Assembly: GCA_003508005.1 (NCBI GenBank)
Contig: DNUE01000067.1
Span: forward strand, 5,944 to 41,782
Direction: 5' to 3'
DNA length: 35,839 nucleotides
Source of the DNA: Desulfobulbaceae bacterium
GTDB taxonomy: Bacteria; Desulfobacterota; Desulfobulbia; Desulfobulbales; Desulfobulbaceae
A program made the translations under genes and the position numbers. Position 1 is the first letter of the stretch, and the number at the start of each line of letters is the position of its first letter. The notes under the pieces are model-generated. The model did no database searches and was not told the origin of the DNA. It saw nothing but the letters and a program-made list of their open reading frames with translations. This document shows, in pieces, positions 17,871 through 25,871 of the stretch.

Positions 17871-19955
17871 ATGTATAAGAAAGTATCAGCTGAGATCGGC
17901 GGCAAGGTCATCACCTTCGAGACCGGCAAGCTGGCAAAACAGACCGACGGCTCGGTGGTGGTCTCCTGCGGGGACAGCATCGTGCTGGTCACCGTGGTCG
18001 CGGAAAAAGCCGAAAAAAACCTGGGGTTCATGCCCCTGACCATTGAGTACCAGGAACGGATGTATGCTGCCGGCAGGATCCCGGGCAGCTATTTCCGCCG
18101 GGAAATCGGGCGGCCCAGCGAAAAAGAGGTGCTGACCTGTCGGCTTATCGACCGGCCGCTGCGCCCGCTTTTTCCGGACGGCTACATGAGCGAGACCCAG
18201 GTGATCGCCACGGTCTTTTCCGCAGATCCTGAATTTGATCCTGATGTATTGGCCATGAACGGCGCCTCCTTCGCCCTCACCCTCTCCGACATTCCCTGGG
18301 CCGGTCCTGTGGCCGCAGCCCGCGTCGGCTATATCAATGGCGAATATATCCTGAATCCCACCGCCAGCGAGCTTGCCCAGTCGGCCATGGACATCGTGGT
18401 TGCCGGCACCGGAGCCGCGGTTGTCATGGTGGAAGGCGAAGCCGGGGAATTGAGCGAGGAGGTGATCCTTGACGCCATTTTCTTTGCCCATCGGGGCATT
18501 CAGCCGCTTATTGTCTTGCAAAACGAGCTTCGCGCCGAGATGGGCAAGGCCAAACGGCAGGTGACCCCGCCGGTGGTCAATACAGCGCTCAAGGCCAGGG
18601 TTCAGGAACTGGCCGCTGCCGGCATTGAAGAGGTGGTGACCACTACGGACAAGATGGCGCGCTATGCCCGTTATGATGCGCTCAAGGCCGAGGTGCTGGC
18701 CCAGATCGACCCGGAACTGTACGCCGGCGAGGCCGAGGTTTTCGGCCAGCTGGACAGCTATAAGAAACAGATCATGCGCGAGCGGATCGTTACCAAGGGC
18801 CGGCGGATCGACGGCCGCTCCTACGCCGATGTGCGGCCCATCACCTGCGAGGTGGGCATCCTGCCGCGCGCGCACGGCTCGGCCCTGTTCACCCGCGGCG
18901 AGACTCAGGCAATGGTCATCGGCACCCTGGGCAGCGAGCGGGACGAGCAGCATCTGGAAGGCCTCTCCGGCGATGTCTACCGCCGCTTCATGCTCCATTA
19001 CAATTTTCCGCCATTCTGCGTCGGCGAGGTGCGGATCCTGCGCGGCCCGAGCCGCAGGGACATCGGTCATGGCAACCTGGCCCGTCGGGGTGTGCAGGCG
19101 GTCCTGCCTGATGCCGCGGCCTTTCCTTATACCATGCGGGTGGTGTCCGAGGTGCTGGAGTCCAACGGTTCTTCGTCCATGGCAACGGTTTGCGGGGCGA
19201 GCATGGCCCTGATGGACGCCGGCGTGCCGTTGAAGGCACCGGTCTCCGGCGTGGCCATGGGGCTGATCAAGGAGGGTGACCAGGTGGTGATCCTTACCGA
19301 CATCCTCGGGGACGAGGACCATCTGGGCGACATGGATTTCAAGGTGGTGGGCACCAGGGAGGGCATCGCCTCCCTGCAGATGGATATCAAGATCGAAGGT
19401 GTGGACCGGGAGATCATGAAGAGGGCGTTGGCCCAGGCCCGTGACGGCCGTTTGCACGTGCTGGACAAAATGGCCGAGGCCATCGCCGTGCCCCGCAAGG
19501 AGGTCTCGGAATATGCGCCAAAATATATAACCATCAAGATCCATCCGGACAAGATCCGCGAAATCATCGGCCCCGGCGGCAAGATTATCCGGGAGATGAG
19601 CACTGAGTTCGATGCCAAGATCGATGTAGATGACGACGGCACAATCAAAATTTTCTGCAGCAACGACACCTCGGCCAAGGGCCTGAAGGCCAGAATCGAG
19701 GAGATAGCCGCCGTGCCCGAGGTGGGCAAGGTCTACGAAGGGGTGGTACGGACCATCAAGGATTTTGGCGCTTTTGTCCAGATCCTGCCGGGCACCGATG
19801 GCATGGTGCACATCTCCGAGCTCTCCGCGAAACGGGTGGACAAGGTCACGGATGTCCTTAAGGAAGGGGATACGGTCCGGGTCAAGGTCGTCGAGATCGA
19901 CAACCGCGGCCGAATCCGTTTGAGCCGCAAGGCGGTTCTGGAAGAGAACGAATAA
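17871..19955 (+). CDS. pnp: Polyribonucleotide nucleotidyltransferase (PNPase)
   Basis: PNPase is the phosphorolytic 3'-5' exoribonuclease of the degradosome. The 694-aa product has the first RNase PH domain (residues about 1-215), an alpha-helical linker and a second RNase PH domain with YNFPPFCVGEV, the phosphate-binding region and ILTDILGDEDHLGDMDFKV. A KH domain (IREIIGPGGKIIREM, near 565) and a C-terminal S1 domain (GAFVQILPGTDGMVHISEL, near 635) follow. ATG at 17871 has GAGGAG upstream; the in-frame ATG at 17826 lies inside repeat copy B and is rejected. It is the last gene of the operon and a strong terminator follows. Confidence 0.97.
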   Translation: MYKKVSAEIGGKVITFETGKLAKQTDGSVVVSCGDSIVLVTVVAEKAEKNLGFMPLTIEYQERMYAAGRIPGSYFRREIGRPSEKEVLTCRLIDRPLRPLFPDGYMSETQVIATVFSADPEFDPDVLAMNGASFALTLSDIPWAGPVAAARVGYINGEYILNPTASELAQSAMDIVVAGTGAAVVMVEGEAGELSEEVILDAIFFAHRGIQPLIVLQNELRAEMGKAKRQVTPPVVNTALKARVQELAAAGIEEVVTTTDKMARYARYDALKAEVLAQIDPELYAGEAEVFGQLDSYKKQIMRERIVTKGRRIDGRSYADVRPITCEVGILPRAHGSALFTRGETQAMVIGTLGSERDEQHLEGLSGDVYRRFMLHYNFPPFCVGEVRILRGPSRRDIGHGNLARRGVQAVLPDAAAFPYTMRVVSEVLESNGSSSMATVCGASMALMDAGVPLKAPVSGVAMGLIKEGDQVVILTDILGDEDHLGDMDFKVVGTREGIASLQMDIKIEGVDREIMKRALAQARDGRLHVLDKMAEAIAVPRKEVSEYAPKYITIKIHPDKIREIIGPGGKIIREMSTEFDAKIDVDDDGTIKIFCSNDTSAKGLKARIEEIAAVPEVGKVYEGVVRTIKDFGAFVQILPGTDGMVHISELSAKRVDKVTDVLKEGDTVRVKVVEIDNRGRIRLSRKAVLEENE

Positions 19956-19977
19956 TTCACGGGCGGTACGAGGTTCC

Positions 19978-20012
19978 AGCCGGTTTCTCGCCCAGGGAAA
20001 CCGGCTTTTTTT
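19978..20012 (+). terminator. Rho-independent terminator after pnp
   Basis: A perfect 10-bp stem (AGCCGGTTTC at 19978-19987 with GAAACCGGCT at 19997-20006) encloses a 9-nt loop and is followed by a T-run to 20012. It ends the rimP-pnp operon just upstream of dut, which must then rely on read-through or an unseen promoter. Confidence 0.93.
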
Positions 20013-20037
20013 ATGGTTTTTTGGCGACGGGGGTGGC

Positions 20038-20499
20038 ATGGAACAGATCGAGGTACAGTTTGCCTGGCTTGAGCCGCAGGCTACGGGGGATTTGGAGCTG
20101 CCCCGCTATCACTCCGAGCTGGCGTCAGGCATGGATGTTGCCGCGGCGGTCCTGGAACCTGTAGTCATCGCCCCCGGCGAGATCCGGCTGATTGCCACCG
20201 GCTTTGCCGTGGCCCTGCCGCCGGGGTTTGAGCTGCAGGTCCGGCCCCGTTCGGGCATGGCCACAAGGCATGGGATCACCGTGGTCAACGCACCGGGCAC
20301 CATTGACGCTGACTACCGGGGGGAGATCAGGATTGGTTTGGTCAACCTGGGACGGGAAAGGTTCACCATTCACCGTGGCGACCGCATCGCCCAGCTGGTC
20401 CTGGCTCCTGTCTGCCAAGCCAGGCTGCGTTTGGTGGCCGGCCTTGCGCAGACCGATCGCGGCAGCGGCGGTTTCGGCCACACCGGCATTAAAAGCTGA
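20038..20499 (+). CDS. dut: Deoxyuridine 5'-triphosphate nucleotidohydrolase (dUTPase)
   Basis: It converts dUTP to dUMP, keeping uracil out of DNA and supplying thymidylate synthesis. The 153-aa product has the five trimeric-dUTPase motifs: SGMDVAA (motif 1, about residue 30), RPRSGMATRHG (motif 2, about 70), NAPGTIDADYRGEI (motif 3, about 86), RGDRIAQLVLAPV (motif 4) and the C-terminal arm RGSGGFGHTG (motif 5). It lies between the pnp terminator and a metallo-hydrolase gene whose start follows 28 bp later. Confidence 0.96.
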   Translation: MEQIEVQFAWLEPQATGDLELPRYHSELASGMDVAAAVLEPVVIAPGEIRLIATGFAVALPPGFELQVRPRSGMATRHGITVVNAPGTIDADYRGEIRIGLVNLGRERFTIHRGDRIAQLVLAPVCQARLRLVAGLAQTDRGSGGFGHTGIKS

Positions 20500-20527
20500 T
20501 TTCAGGCAGGGACGGGCGCGGACGACC

Positions 20528-21319
20528 ATGCGAATCTGTGTCATGGGAAGCGGCAGCAGGGGCAACTGCACCCTGGTGCAAGCCGGCAGCACCGTGCTCC
20601 TCATCGACAACGGTTTTTCCGGGGCGGAGATAAACCGGCGCCTGCATGCCATTGGCTGTGGCCCGGAGATGCTCACCGCAATCCTCGTGACCCATGAGCA
20701 CAATGATCACATCGCCGGGGTGGGGGTCCTGTCCCGGCAAGCCGGGGTGCCGGTCTATGCCAATCCCGCCACCCACCGGGCCGCCGAAGAAAAGTGGGGA
20801 AGGCTGGCCGCCAGGATGGAGTTCGGCACCGGCGAGGCCTTTGCTCTCGGGGATTTGCAGATCCACCCCTTTGCGGTATCCCACGACACCGCCGATCCGG
20901 TGGGTTTCGTTCTGACGGACGGCCACTATCGGGTCGGCTACTGCACCGACACCGGCAAGATAACCACCCTGATCGAATACCATCTTCGGGATTGCCACGC
21001 CCTGGTCCTGGAGAGCAACCATGATCCGCAGATGCTGCGGGATGGGCCTTATCCGCTGAAGTTGCAGCAGCGGGTCCTCTCCAGTCAGGGACACCTGGCC
21101 AATGAGGCTGCCGGGCGATTTCTGAAAAAGACTCTGGCCGGCAACAGCAACCTGGCCCACGTGGTGCTTGCCCATTTGAGCGAGACCAACAATCTGCCCC
21201 GGCTCGCTCTGGAAGCGGCCTGGGCAGGCCTGGGGTCGGATTTTGCGCGTCTGCGGGTTATTGCCGCCGCGCAGGATCGCCCCTGTCCGCTGCTGGACCT
21301 CATGGCCACAGAAGGATAG
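20528..21319 (+). CDS. MBL-fold metallo-hydrolase, WalJ/YycJ-like
   Basis: This is a metallo-beta-lactamase-fold hydrolase, probably acting on nucleic acids or nucleotides; YycJ-family relatives have been reported as 5'-3' DNA exonucleases. The 263-aa product starts MRICVMGSGSRGNCTLVQ, a family-typical first strand, and has the metal motif THEHNDH near residue 55. A histidine at AVSHDT near 118, YCTDTGK near 139, LESNHDP near 163 and HLSETNN near 219 follow. The start was set at 20528 because the conserved domain begins there, although the frame is open upstream across dut. There is no strong ribosome-binding site. Its role in this organism cannot be inferred from the neighbours. Confidence 0.88.
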   Translation: MRICVMGSGSRGNCTLVQAGSTVLLIDNGFSGAEINRRLHAIGCGPEMLTAILVTHEHNDHIAGVGVLSRQAGVPVYANPATHRAAEEKWGRLAARMEFGTGEAFALGDLQIHPFAVSHDTADPVGFVLTDGHYRVGYCTDTGKITTLIEYHLRDCHALVLESNHDPQMLRDGPYPLKLQQRVLSSQGHLANEAAGRFLKKTLAGNSNLAHVVLAHLSETNNLPRLALEAAWAGLGSDFARLRVIAAAQDRPCPLLDLMATEG

Positions 21320-21420
21320 CCGCGACAAAGGGAGAAAAGGATGTGGAAATTTGGGGCGACAATCAATGTATCTTGTTGATTTTTATTGGAAGAACGGGTA
21401 TGTAGGACAAGGAGGAAATG

Positions 21421-22308
21421 ATGAACTTCGGCAACTTACCCGACAAGTATTGCGGCTACCGGCAGGCGCGCACCGTGATTCTGCCAGTGCCCTATGACAA
21501 TACGTCCACCTGGTTGAAGGGGGCGGACCGCGGACCGCAAGCGCTGCTGGACGCCTCTGCAAATGTTGAGCTGTTCGACATAGAGACTGAAACCGAGGTC
21601 TTTCGGACCGGCATTTGCACCCTGCCTCCGGTGGTCTGCCCGGCTGACCCGGCGCTGATGGTGGAAGAGGTCAGGGCCCAGGCCGAGCAGCATTTTCAGG
21701 CGGGGAAGTTCGTCGTCGGCTTGGGCGGAGAGCATTCGGTGACCGTTGGCCTGATCCGTGCCGCCTTGAAATTCCACCAGGGTTTGAGCGTTCTCCAGTT
21801 TGACGCGCACAGCGATCTGCGCAAGGACTACGAGGGAAGTCCCTACAACCATGCCTGCGTCATGGCCCGGGTCAATGAGATGTGCAGCTCGGTGCAGGTT
21901 GGAATTCGCAGCATGGACAAGGCGGAATGGGATGCGGCGGACCGCGACCGCATCGTCTTTGCCCATGATCTGCACAAGCTCGGAATGAATGCTGCCAGCG
22001 AGGCCCTGGACCTGCTCACCGACAAGGTGTACCTGACCGTGGACCTCGATGTGCTGGACCCCGCCTTCATGCCCTCCACCGGTACTCCAGAGCCCGGGGG
22101 CCTGGACTGGTACACCCTGACCAGGTTGATCCGCAGGGTAGTGCGGGAGCGGACCATCGTCGGCATGGACGTGGTGGAGCTGCTGCCGAGAGCGGAGAAT
22201 CCGGCCCCTGATTTTCTGGCGGCCAAGCTTATTTACCATACCTTGAGCATGATCTTTGCCAAGGAATCGTCCTGGGGACAGAATTCAATTCTGTCCCCAA
22301 CTGACTAA
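21421..22308 (+). CDS. speB: Agmatinase (ureohydrolase family), with repeat-derived C-terminal tail
   Basis: It is likely to hydrolyse agmatine to putrescine plus urea. The 295-aa product has the Mn-binding signatures of the arginase/agmatinase family: GGEHSVTVG near residue 104, FDAHSD near 129 and TVDLDVLDPAFMPSTGTPEPGG near 208, plus GMDVVELLP. Two adjacent ATGs exist at 21418 and 21421; AAGGAGGA at 21409-21416 is better spaced for the second. Agmatinase is preferred over arginase because the next gene is arginine decarboxylase, whose product is agmatine. The last 13 codons or so, including the stop, run across a 27-bp palindrome (22273-22299), so the C-terminus reads SSWGQNSILSPTD, unlike normal family ends. 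Confidence 0.92.
   Translation: MNFGNLPDKYCGYRQARTVILPVPYDNTSTWLKGADRGPQALLDASANVELFDIETETEVFRTGICTLPPVVCPADPALMVEEVRAQAEQHFQAGKFVVGLGGEHSVTVGLIRAALKFHQGLSVLQFDAHSDLRKDYEGSPYNHACVMARVNEMCSSVQVGIRSMDKAEWDAADRDRIVFAHDLHKLGMNAASEALDLLTDKVYLTVDLDVLDPAFMPSTGTPEPGGLDWYTLTRLIRRVVRERTIVGMDVVELLPRAENPAPDFLAAKLIYHTLSMIFAKESSWGQNSILSPTD
22273..22299. repeat. Perfect 13-bp inverted repeat (GGGGACAGAATT family) in the 3' end of speB
   Basis: TGGGGACAGAATT at 22273-22285 and AATTCTGTCCCCA at 22287-22299 are exact reverse complements around a single C. The same GGGGACAGAAT core recurs at 24333-24343. Palindromes of this kind resemble REP/RAYT-associated or MITE-like elements. It lies inside the coding frame and supplies most of the tail of the protein. 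It could also act as a hairpin between speB and speA, whose start is 18 bp downstream. Confidence 0.85.
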
Positions 22309-22317
22309 GGAAAAGGC

Positions 22318-24252
22318 ATGAAAAAGAAATCCAAGGCTGCCACCAGCGACCAGGGGAAGAGCAGCGCCCAGAGCATCTACAACATCGAGGGCTGGGGCAC
22401 GGGCTATTTCGATATTGACGCCGAGGGGTTCCTGACGGTCAGTCCTTCCCAGGAAAAGGACCAGGTTATCAGGATCATCGATATCGTCCAGGAAGCCTTG
22501 GAGGAGGGCCTGCGCCCTCCCCTGCAGATCAGGTTCCAGGACCTGCTGCGCCATCGTGTCTTCAGCCTGAACGAGGCCTTCGCCAGGGCGGCTGAGCAGT
22601 TTGGTTACCGGGGGAGATATGCCGGCGTCTTCCCGGTGAAGGTCAACCAGCTGCGAGAGGTGGTCGAGGAAATCATCGATGCCGGGGATCCCTACAACTT
22701 CGGGCTGGAGGCGGGCAGCAAACCTGAACTGCTTGCCGCCCTCTCCTTGCACACCAATTACGAATCCCTGATCATCTGCAACGGCTACAAGGACGAGTAT
22801 TTCATCCGGCACGCCCTGCACGGCCGCCGGCTGGGCAAGAAGGTGGTCCTGGTCGCCGAGAAGATGGGAGAGGTCCGGAAAATCATCGAGATGGCCTCGG
22901 CCATGGAGGTGGAGCCGCTGATCGGCATGCGCATCCGGCTCAACGCCAAGGCCAGCGGCAAGTGGGGAGCCTCCGGCGGCAGCTCCGCGAAGTTCGGCCT
23001 GACCACCGCGGAGATCCTCGAGGCGGTCAGCCTGCTGCGGGAGTCCGGCTTTGAGTCCTCCTTCAAGCTGCTCCATTTTCATATCGGCTCGCAGATTCCT
23101 GATATCCGGGACATCAACCGGGCGGTGCGCGAGGGAGCTCGCTACTACGCCAAGCTCATTCAGTACGGCTGCCAGGTCGAATACCTTGACGTCGGCGGCG
23201 GGCTGGGCGTGGACTATGACGGTTCGGCCAGCGTCTTCACCTCCTCCATCAATTACAACCTGCAGGAATACGCCAACGACATCGTCTCCTCGGTCATGGA
23301 TGTCTGCGACGAGGAGAAAGTTGCCCACCCGACCATCGTCAGCGAGAGCGGTCGGGCCCTGGTCGCCCACCACTCCATGGTGGTGGTGGACGCCCTGGGT
23401 GCCATTGCCAAGCTCAATGCCGCGGTGCCGGCTATCGACAGCGAGAGCCACAAGCTGGTCCGGCGGATGCAGGAGATCGAGAAGCGCCTGAACCGGGAGA
23501 CCCTGACCGAGTGCTACCACGACCTCCTCTCCATTCAGGAGCGGGCCCAGTCGATGTTTCTCATCGGCCTGATCGACCTGCAGAGCAAGGCGGCGGTGGA
23601 GACGCTGTTCTGGAGGATTGCCGCGGCCATTGTCGCCCAGTACGAGCAGATGCCGTACATGCCCGAGGAGATTACCGAGCTGCGCACCACTTTGGCCGAG
23701 CAGTACATCTGCAATTTTTCGGTGTTCCAGTCGCTGCCGGATTACTGGGCACTGGGGCAGCTGTTTCCCATCGTCCCCATCCATCGCCTGCAGGAAGAGC
23801 CCACCCATGACGCGACCATCGTCGACATCACCTGCGACTCCGACGGCAAGGTTGCCAAGTTTATCGACCTCAAGGACGTCAAGGAAACCCTGCCCCTGCA
23901 TTCGCTACGGGACGAGCCCTACTACATCGGCATGTTCCTGACCGGCGCCTACCAGGATGTCATGGGCGATCTGCACAACCTGTTCGGCCGGATCAACGAG
24001 GTCCATGTCTACCTGGACCCGGACGAGGAGCAGGGCTGGTACATCGAGGAAAAGATCAAGGGCAGCTCCATCCTCGAGGTTCTGGAGATGAACCAGTATG
24101 ACCGCAAGGAGCTGGTCAAGGGCATGAAGCAGCAGGTCGACCGGGCGATCAAGTCCGACGTGATCAAGCCGAGCGCCGGGATCAAGCTCCTCAACGCCTA
24201 TGAAAAGGCGCTGAAGGATTATACCTATATGTCCACCGAGAAGAAGATATAA
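22318..24252 (+). CDS. speA: Biosynthetic arginine decarboxylase
   Basis: This PLP-dependent enzyme converts arginine to agmatine, the substrate of the preceding speB product. The 644-aa length matches the SpeA family. The TIM-barrel N-terminus has the PLP-lysine segment GVFPVKVNQ (Lys about 109), then LLHFHIGSQI near 255 and DVGGGLGVDYDGS near 290. The active-site region VCDEEKVAHPTIVSESGRA near 335 and a C-terminal helical extension follow. AAGGAAAAGG precedes the start. It begins 9 bp after speB and is probably co-transcribed with it; the following interval is full of palindromic repeats. Confidence 0.96.
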   Translation: MKKKSKAATSDQGKSSAQSIYNIEGWGTGYFDIDAEGFLTVSPSQEKDQVIRIIDIVQEALEEGLRPPLQIRFQDLLRHRVFSLNEAFARAAEQFGYRGRYAGVFPVKVNQLREVVEEIIDAGDPYNFGLEAGSKPELLAALSLHTNYESLIICNGYKDEYFIRHALHGRRLGKKVVLVAEKMGEVRKIIEMASAMEVEPLIGMRIRLNAKASGKWGASGGSSAKFGLTTAEILEAVSLLRESGFESSFKLLHFHIGSQIPDIRDINRAVREGARYYAKLIQYGCQVEYLDVGGGLGVDYDGSASVFTSSINYNLQEYANDIVSSVMDVCDEEKVAHPTIVSESGRALVAHHSMVVVDALGAIAKLNAAVPAIDSESHKLVRRMQEIEKRLNRETLTECYHDLLSIQERAQSMFLIGLIDLQSKAAVETLFWRIAAAIVAQYEQMPYMPEEITELRTTLAEQYICNFSVFQSLPDYWALGQLFPIVPIHRLQEEPTHDATIVDITCDSDGKVAKFIDLKDVKETLPLHSLRDEPYYIGMFLTGAYQDVMGDLHNLFGRINEVHVYLDPDEEQGWYIEEKIKGSSILEVLEMNQYDRKELVKGMKQQVDRAIKSDVIKPSAGIKLLNAYEKALKDYTYMSTEKKI

Positions 24253-24300
24253 TCTGATTACCCCAATCCTCTGCACGGGATAACAGGTGTAGCGTGAACG

Positions 24301-24415
24301 TGAGGGGACTGACTTTATTTTTTCTTTATGCCGGGGACAGAATGATTTTCGCCAAAAACAACGCGAAAAAAATTCAGTCCCCTGAGGTTGGCGGAAAAAT
24401 TCAATCTGTCCCCGG
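24301..24415. repeat. Two interlocked inverted repeats of the GGGGACTGA/GGGGACAGA family
   Basis: AGGGGACTGA (24303-24312) pairs with TCAGTCCCCT (24374-24383), and CCGGGGACAG (24331-24340) pairs with CTGTCCCCGG (24406-24415). The arms alternate rather than nest, so the two hairpins exclude each other or form a knotted fold. The second pair extends inward through TTTTCGCCAA/TTGGCGGAAAA, and TTTTCGC/GCGAAAA (24346-24369) makes a third option. The core is shared with the speB palindrome. No protein is encoded here. The remaining bases between speA and the next gene show nothing else. Confidence 0.85.
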
Positions 24416-24464
24416 ATTATAAAATACAGACAGTTTTGCTGCACTACGAACACAGGAGAAGATC

Positions 24465-25484
24465 ATGAAAAAAAAGCTGCTCAGCCAGGAACTGCAACAG
24501 ATCGATATCACCAAGTTCGATGCCCGGCCGATCATCGACGCCTACCGGCAGACGGCCTTTCAGGCCAGGAACCTGGCCTCGGCGGCTGATATCTACAACC
24601 GGATGCTGGCGGACCGCGACTGCACGGTGATCCTCACCCTGGCCGGCTCGCTGTTCAGCGCGGGCCTGAAGGACATCGTCGTGGAGATGATCCGCGCCAA
24701 CATGGTGGACGTTATCGTCTCTACCGGGGCGATCATCGTGGACCAGGATTTCTTCGAGGCCCTGGGCTTCCGCCATTATATCGGCTCGCCGGCGGCGGAC
24801 GACAATGCCCTGCGGGAGCTGGCCATTGACCGCATCTACGATACCCTCATCGACGAGGACCAACTGCGGGTCTGCGACTTCACCACCGGGGAGATCGCCG
24901 ATTCCCTGCCGCCGGAGCCCCACTCATCCCGCCAGTTCATCCGGGCCATGGGGGCCTATCTGGAGGAAAAGGGGGTGAAGTGCAAGCAGTCGGTGGTGCA
25001 CGCCGCCTATGTCCATGATGTGCCGATTTTTGTCCCCGCCTTTTCCGACTGCTCGGCCGGTTTCGGCCTGGTGCACCACCAGTGGCAGCACCCGGACCGC
25101 CATCTGACCATCGACTCGGTGCGCGATTTCCGGGAGATCACCCAGATCAAGCTGGTGGTGGGCGAGACAGGGATTCTCATGCTGGGCGGCGGTGTACCGA
25201 AGAATTTTACCCAGGACATCGTGGTGGCCACGGACATCCTGGGCGAGACCCGGCCCATGCACAAGTACGCGGTGCAGCTCACCGTGGCTGACGAGCGCGA
25301 CGGCGGCCTCTCGGGCTCTACTCTCAAGGAGGCCTGCTCCTGGGGCAAGGTGGATGTGAAGTACGAGCAGATGGTCTACGGCGAGGCGACGCTGACCTTC
25401 CCCCTGCTGGCCAGCGATGCCTATCACCGGGGCGCCTGGCGGCAGAGGGAGGGGAAGAGGTTGGCAAAGTTGTTTGCCAAGTAA
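24465..25484 (+). CDS. Deoxyhypusine synthase-like (DHS-family) polyamine enzyme
   Basis: This NAD-dependent aminobutyltransferase-family enzyme (Pfam DS fold) has 339 aa. It has LTLAGSLFSAGLKDIV near residue 56, VDVIVSTGAIIVDQDFFEALG near 84, and the GETGILMLGGGVPKNF strand near 229. The segment ERDGGLSGSTLKEACSWGK carries the catalytic lysine at about residue 295, equivalent to the lysine that forms the enzyme-intermediate imine in eukaryotic DHS. Bacteria lack eIF5A, so hypusine formation is not expected. Its place after speB and speA points to making homospermidine or a related polyamine from putrescine or spermidine. AGGAGA precedes the ATG. No spermidine synthase or SAM decarboxylase is visible. 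Confidence 0.9.
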   Translation: MKKKLLSQELQQIDITKFDARPIIDAYRQTAFQARNLASAADIYNRMLADRDCTVILTLAGSLFSAGLKDIVVEMIRANMVDVIVSTGAIIVDQDFFEALGFRHYIGSPAADDNALRELAIDRIYDTLIDEDQLRVCDFTTGEIADSLPPEPHSSRQFIRAMGAYLEEKGVKCKQSVVHAAYVHDVPIFVPAFSDCSAGFGLVHHQWQHPDRHLTIDSVRDFREITQIKLVVGETGILMLGGGVPKNFTQDIVVATDILGETRPMHKYAVQLTVADERDGGLSGSTLKEACSWGKVDVKYEQMVYGEATLTFPLLASDAYHRGAWRQREGKRLAKLFAK

Positions 25485-25620
25485 TAGTAATGAGTTAGCA
25501 GAACCCGCAATTATGAGTGGTGGAACCGGATAAGTTTAACCGATCCAGTGCGGTATTACTCTCTTGTTCCTTTACTTGCTTGCCCTGTCAATCGTCTGCT
25601 GGAGAGCAGACAACGAAGAG

Positions 25621-25836
25621 GAACCAAAAGAAAAGGCACCCTGCGATTCGCCGCTTCGCTGCTGGTCCTGTGGACTACCCTGCGCTCCTCGAAGCTGCCT
25701 GAATTTTGCAAACTCGCTTCGCTCAGTCACTGCACGGAGTTTTCGATTACCTAATCCTTTTCGGCAGCTTCTGCGGTGCTCGGCAAATGGCAAAATGGCG
25801 GCGATGCCCCCCATTGGAACTTGACGCGGTTTTCAG
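25621..25836 (+). repeat. Dispersed ~216-bp repeat, copy 1
   Basis: This aligns along its whole length with 30283-30499. Both begin with a GAA(A/C)CAAAAG-like purine run and GGCACCC, and share GCTGGTCCTG, GCAAACTCGCTTCGCTCAG, GCACGGAGT and CGGCAGCTTCT. Both end at TTTTCAG. GAAGCTGCC at 25691-25699 and GGCAGCTTC at 25763-25771 form a 9-bp stem. Open frames across it lack ribosome-binding sites. The remainder of the gap between 25485 and 25871 (25485-25620 and 25837-25871) holds nothing recognisable. Confidence 0.82.
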
Positions 25837-25871
25837 CTTTCTCAATCCACACAGCAGCAAAGTGTCCCTAA

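Noticed and set aside
20192..20527. N-terminal extension of the MBL-fold hydrolase frame across dut
   Set aside because: The extension is antagonistic to the dut frame, which is clearly real, and the conserved fold begins at 20528.
25548..25824. Several plus- and minus-strand open frames of 60-86 codons within the 216-bp repeat
   Set aside because: They follow the repeat's sequence, not a conserved protein, and have no ribosome-binding site; similar spurious frames occur in copy 2.
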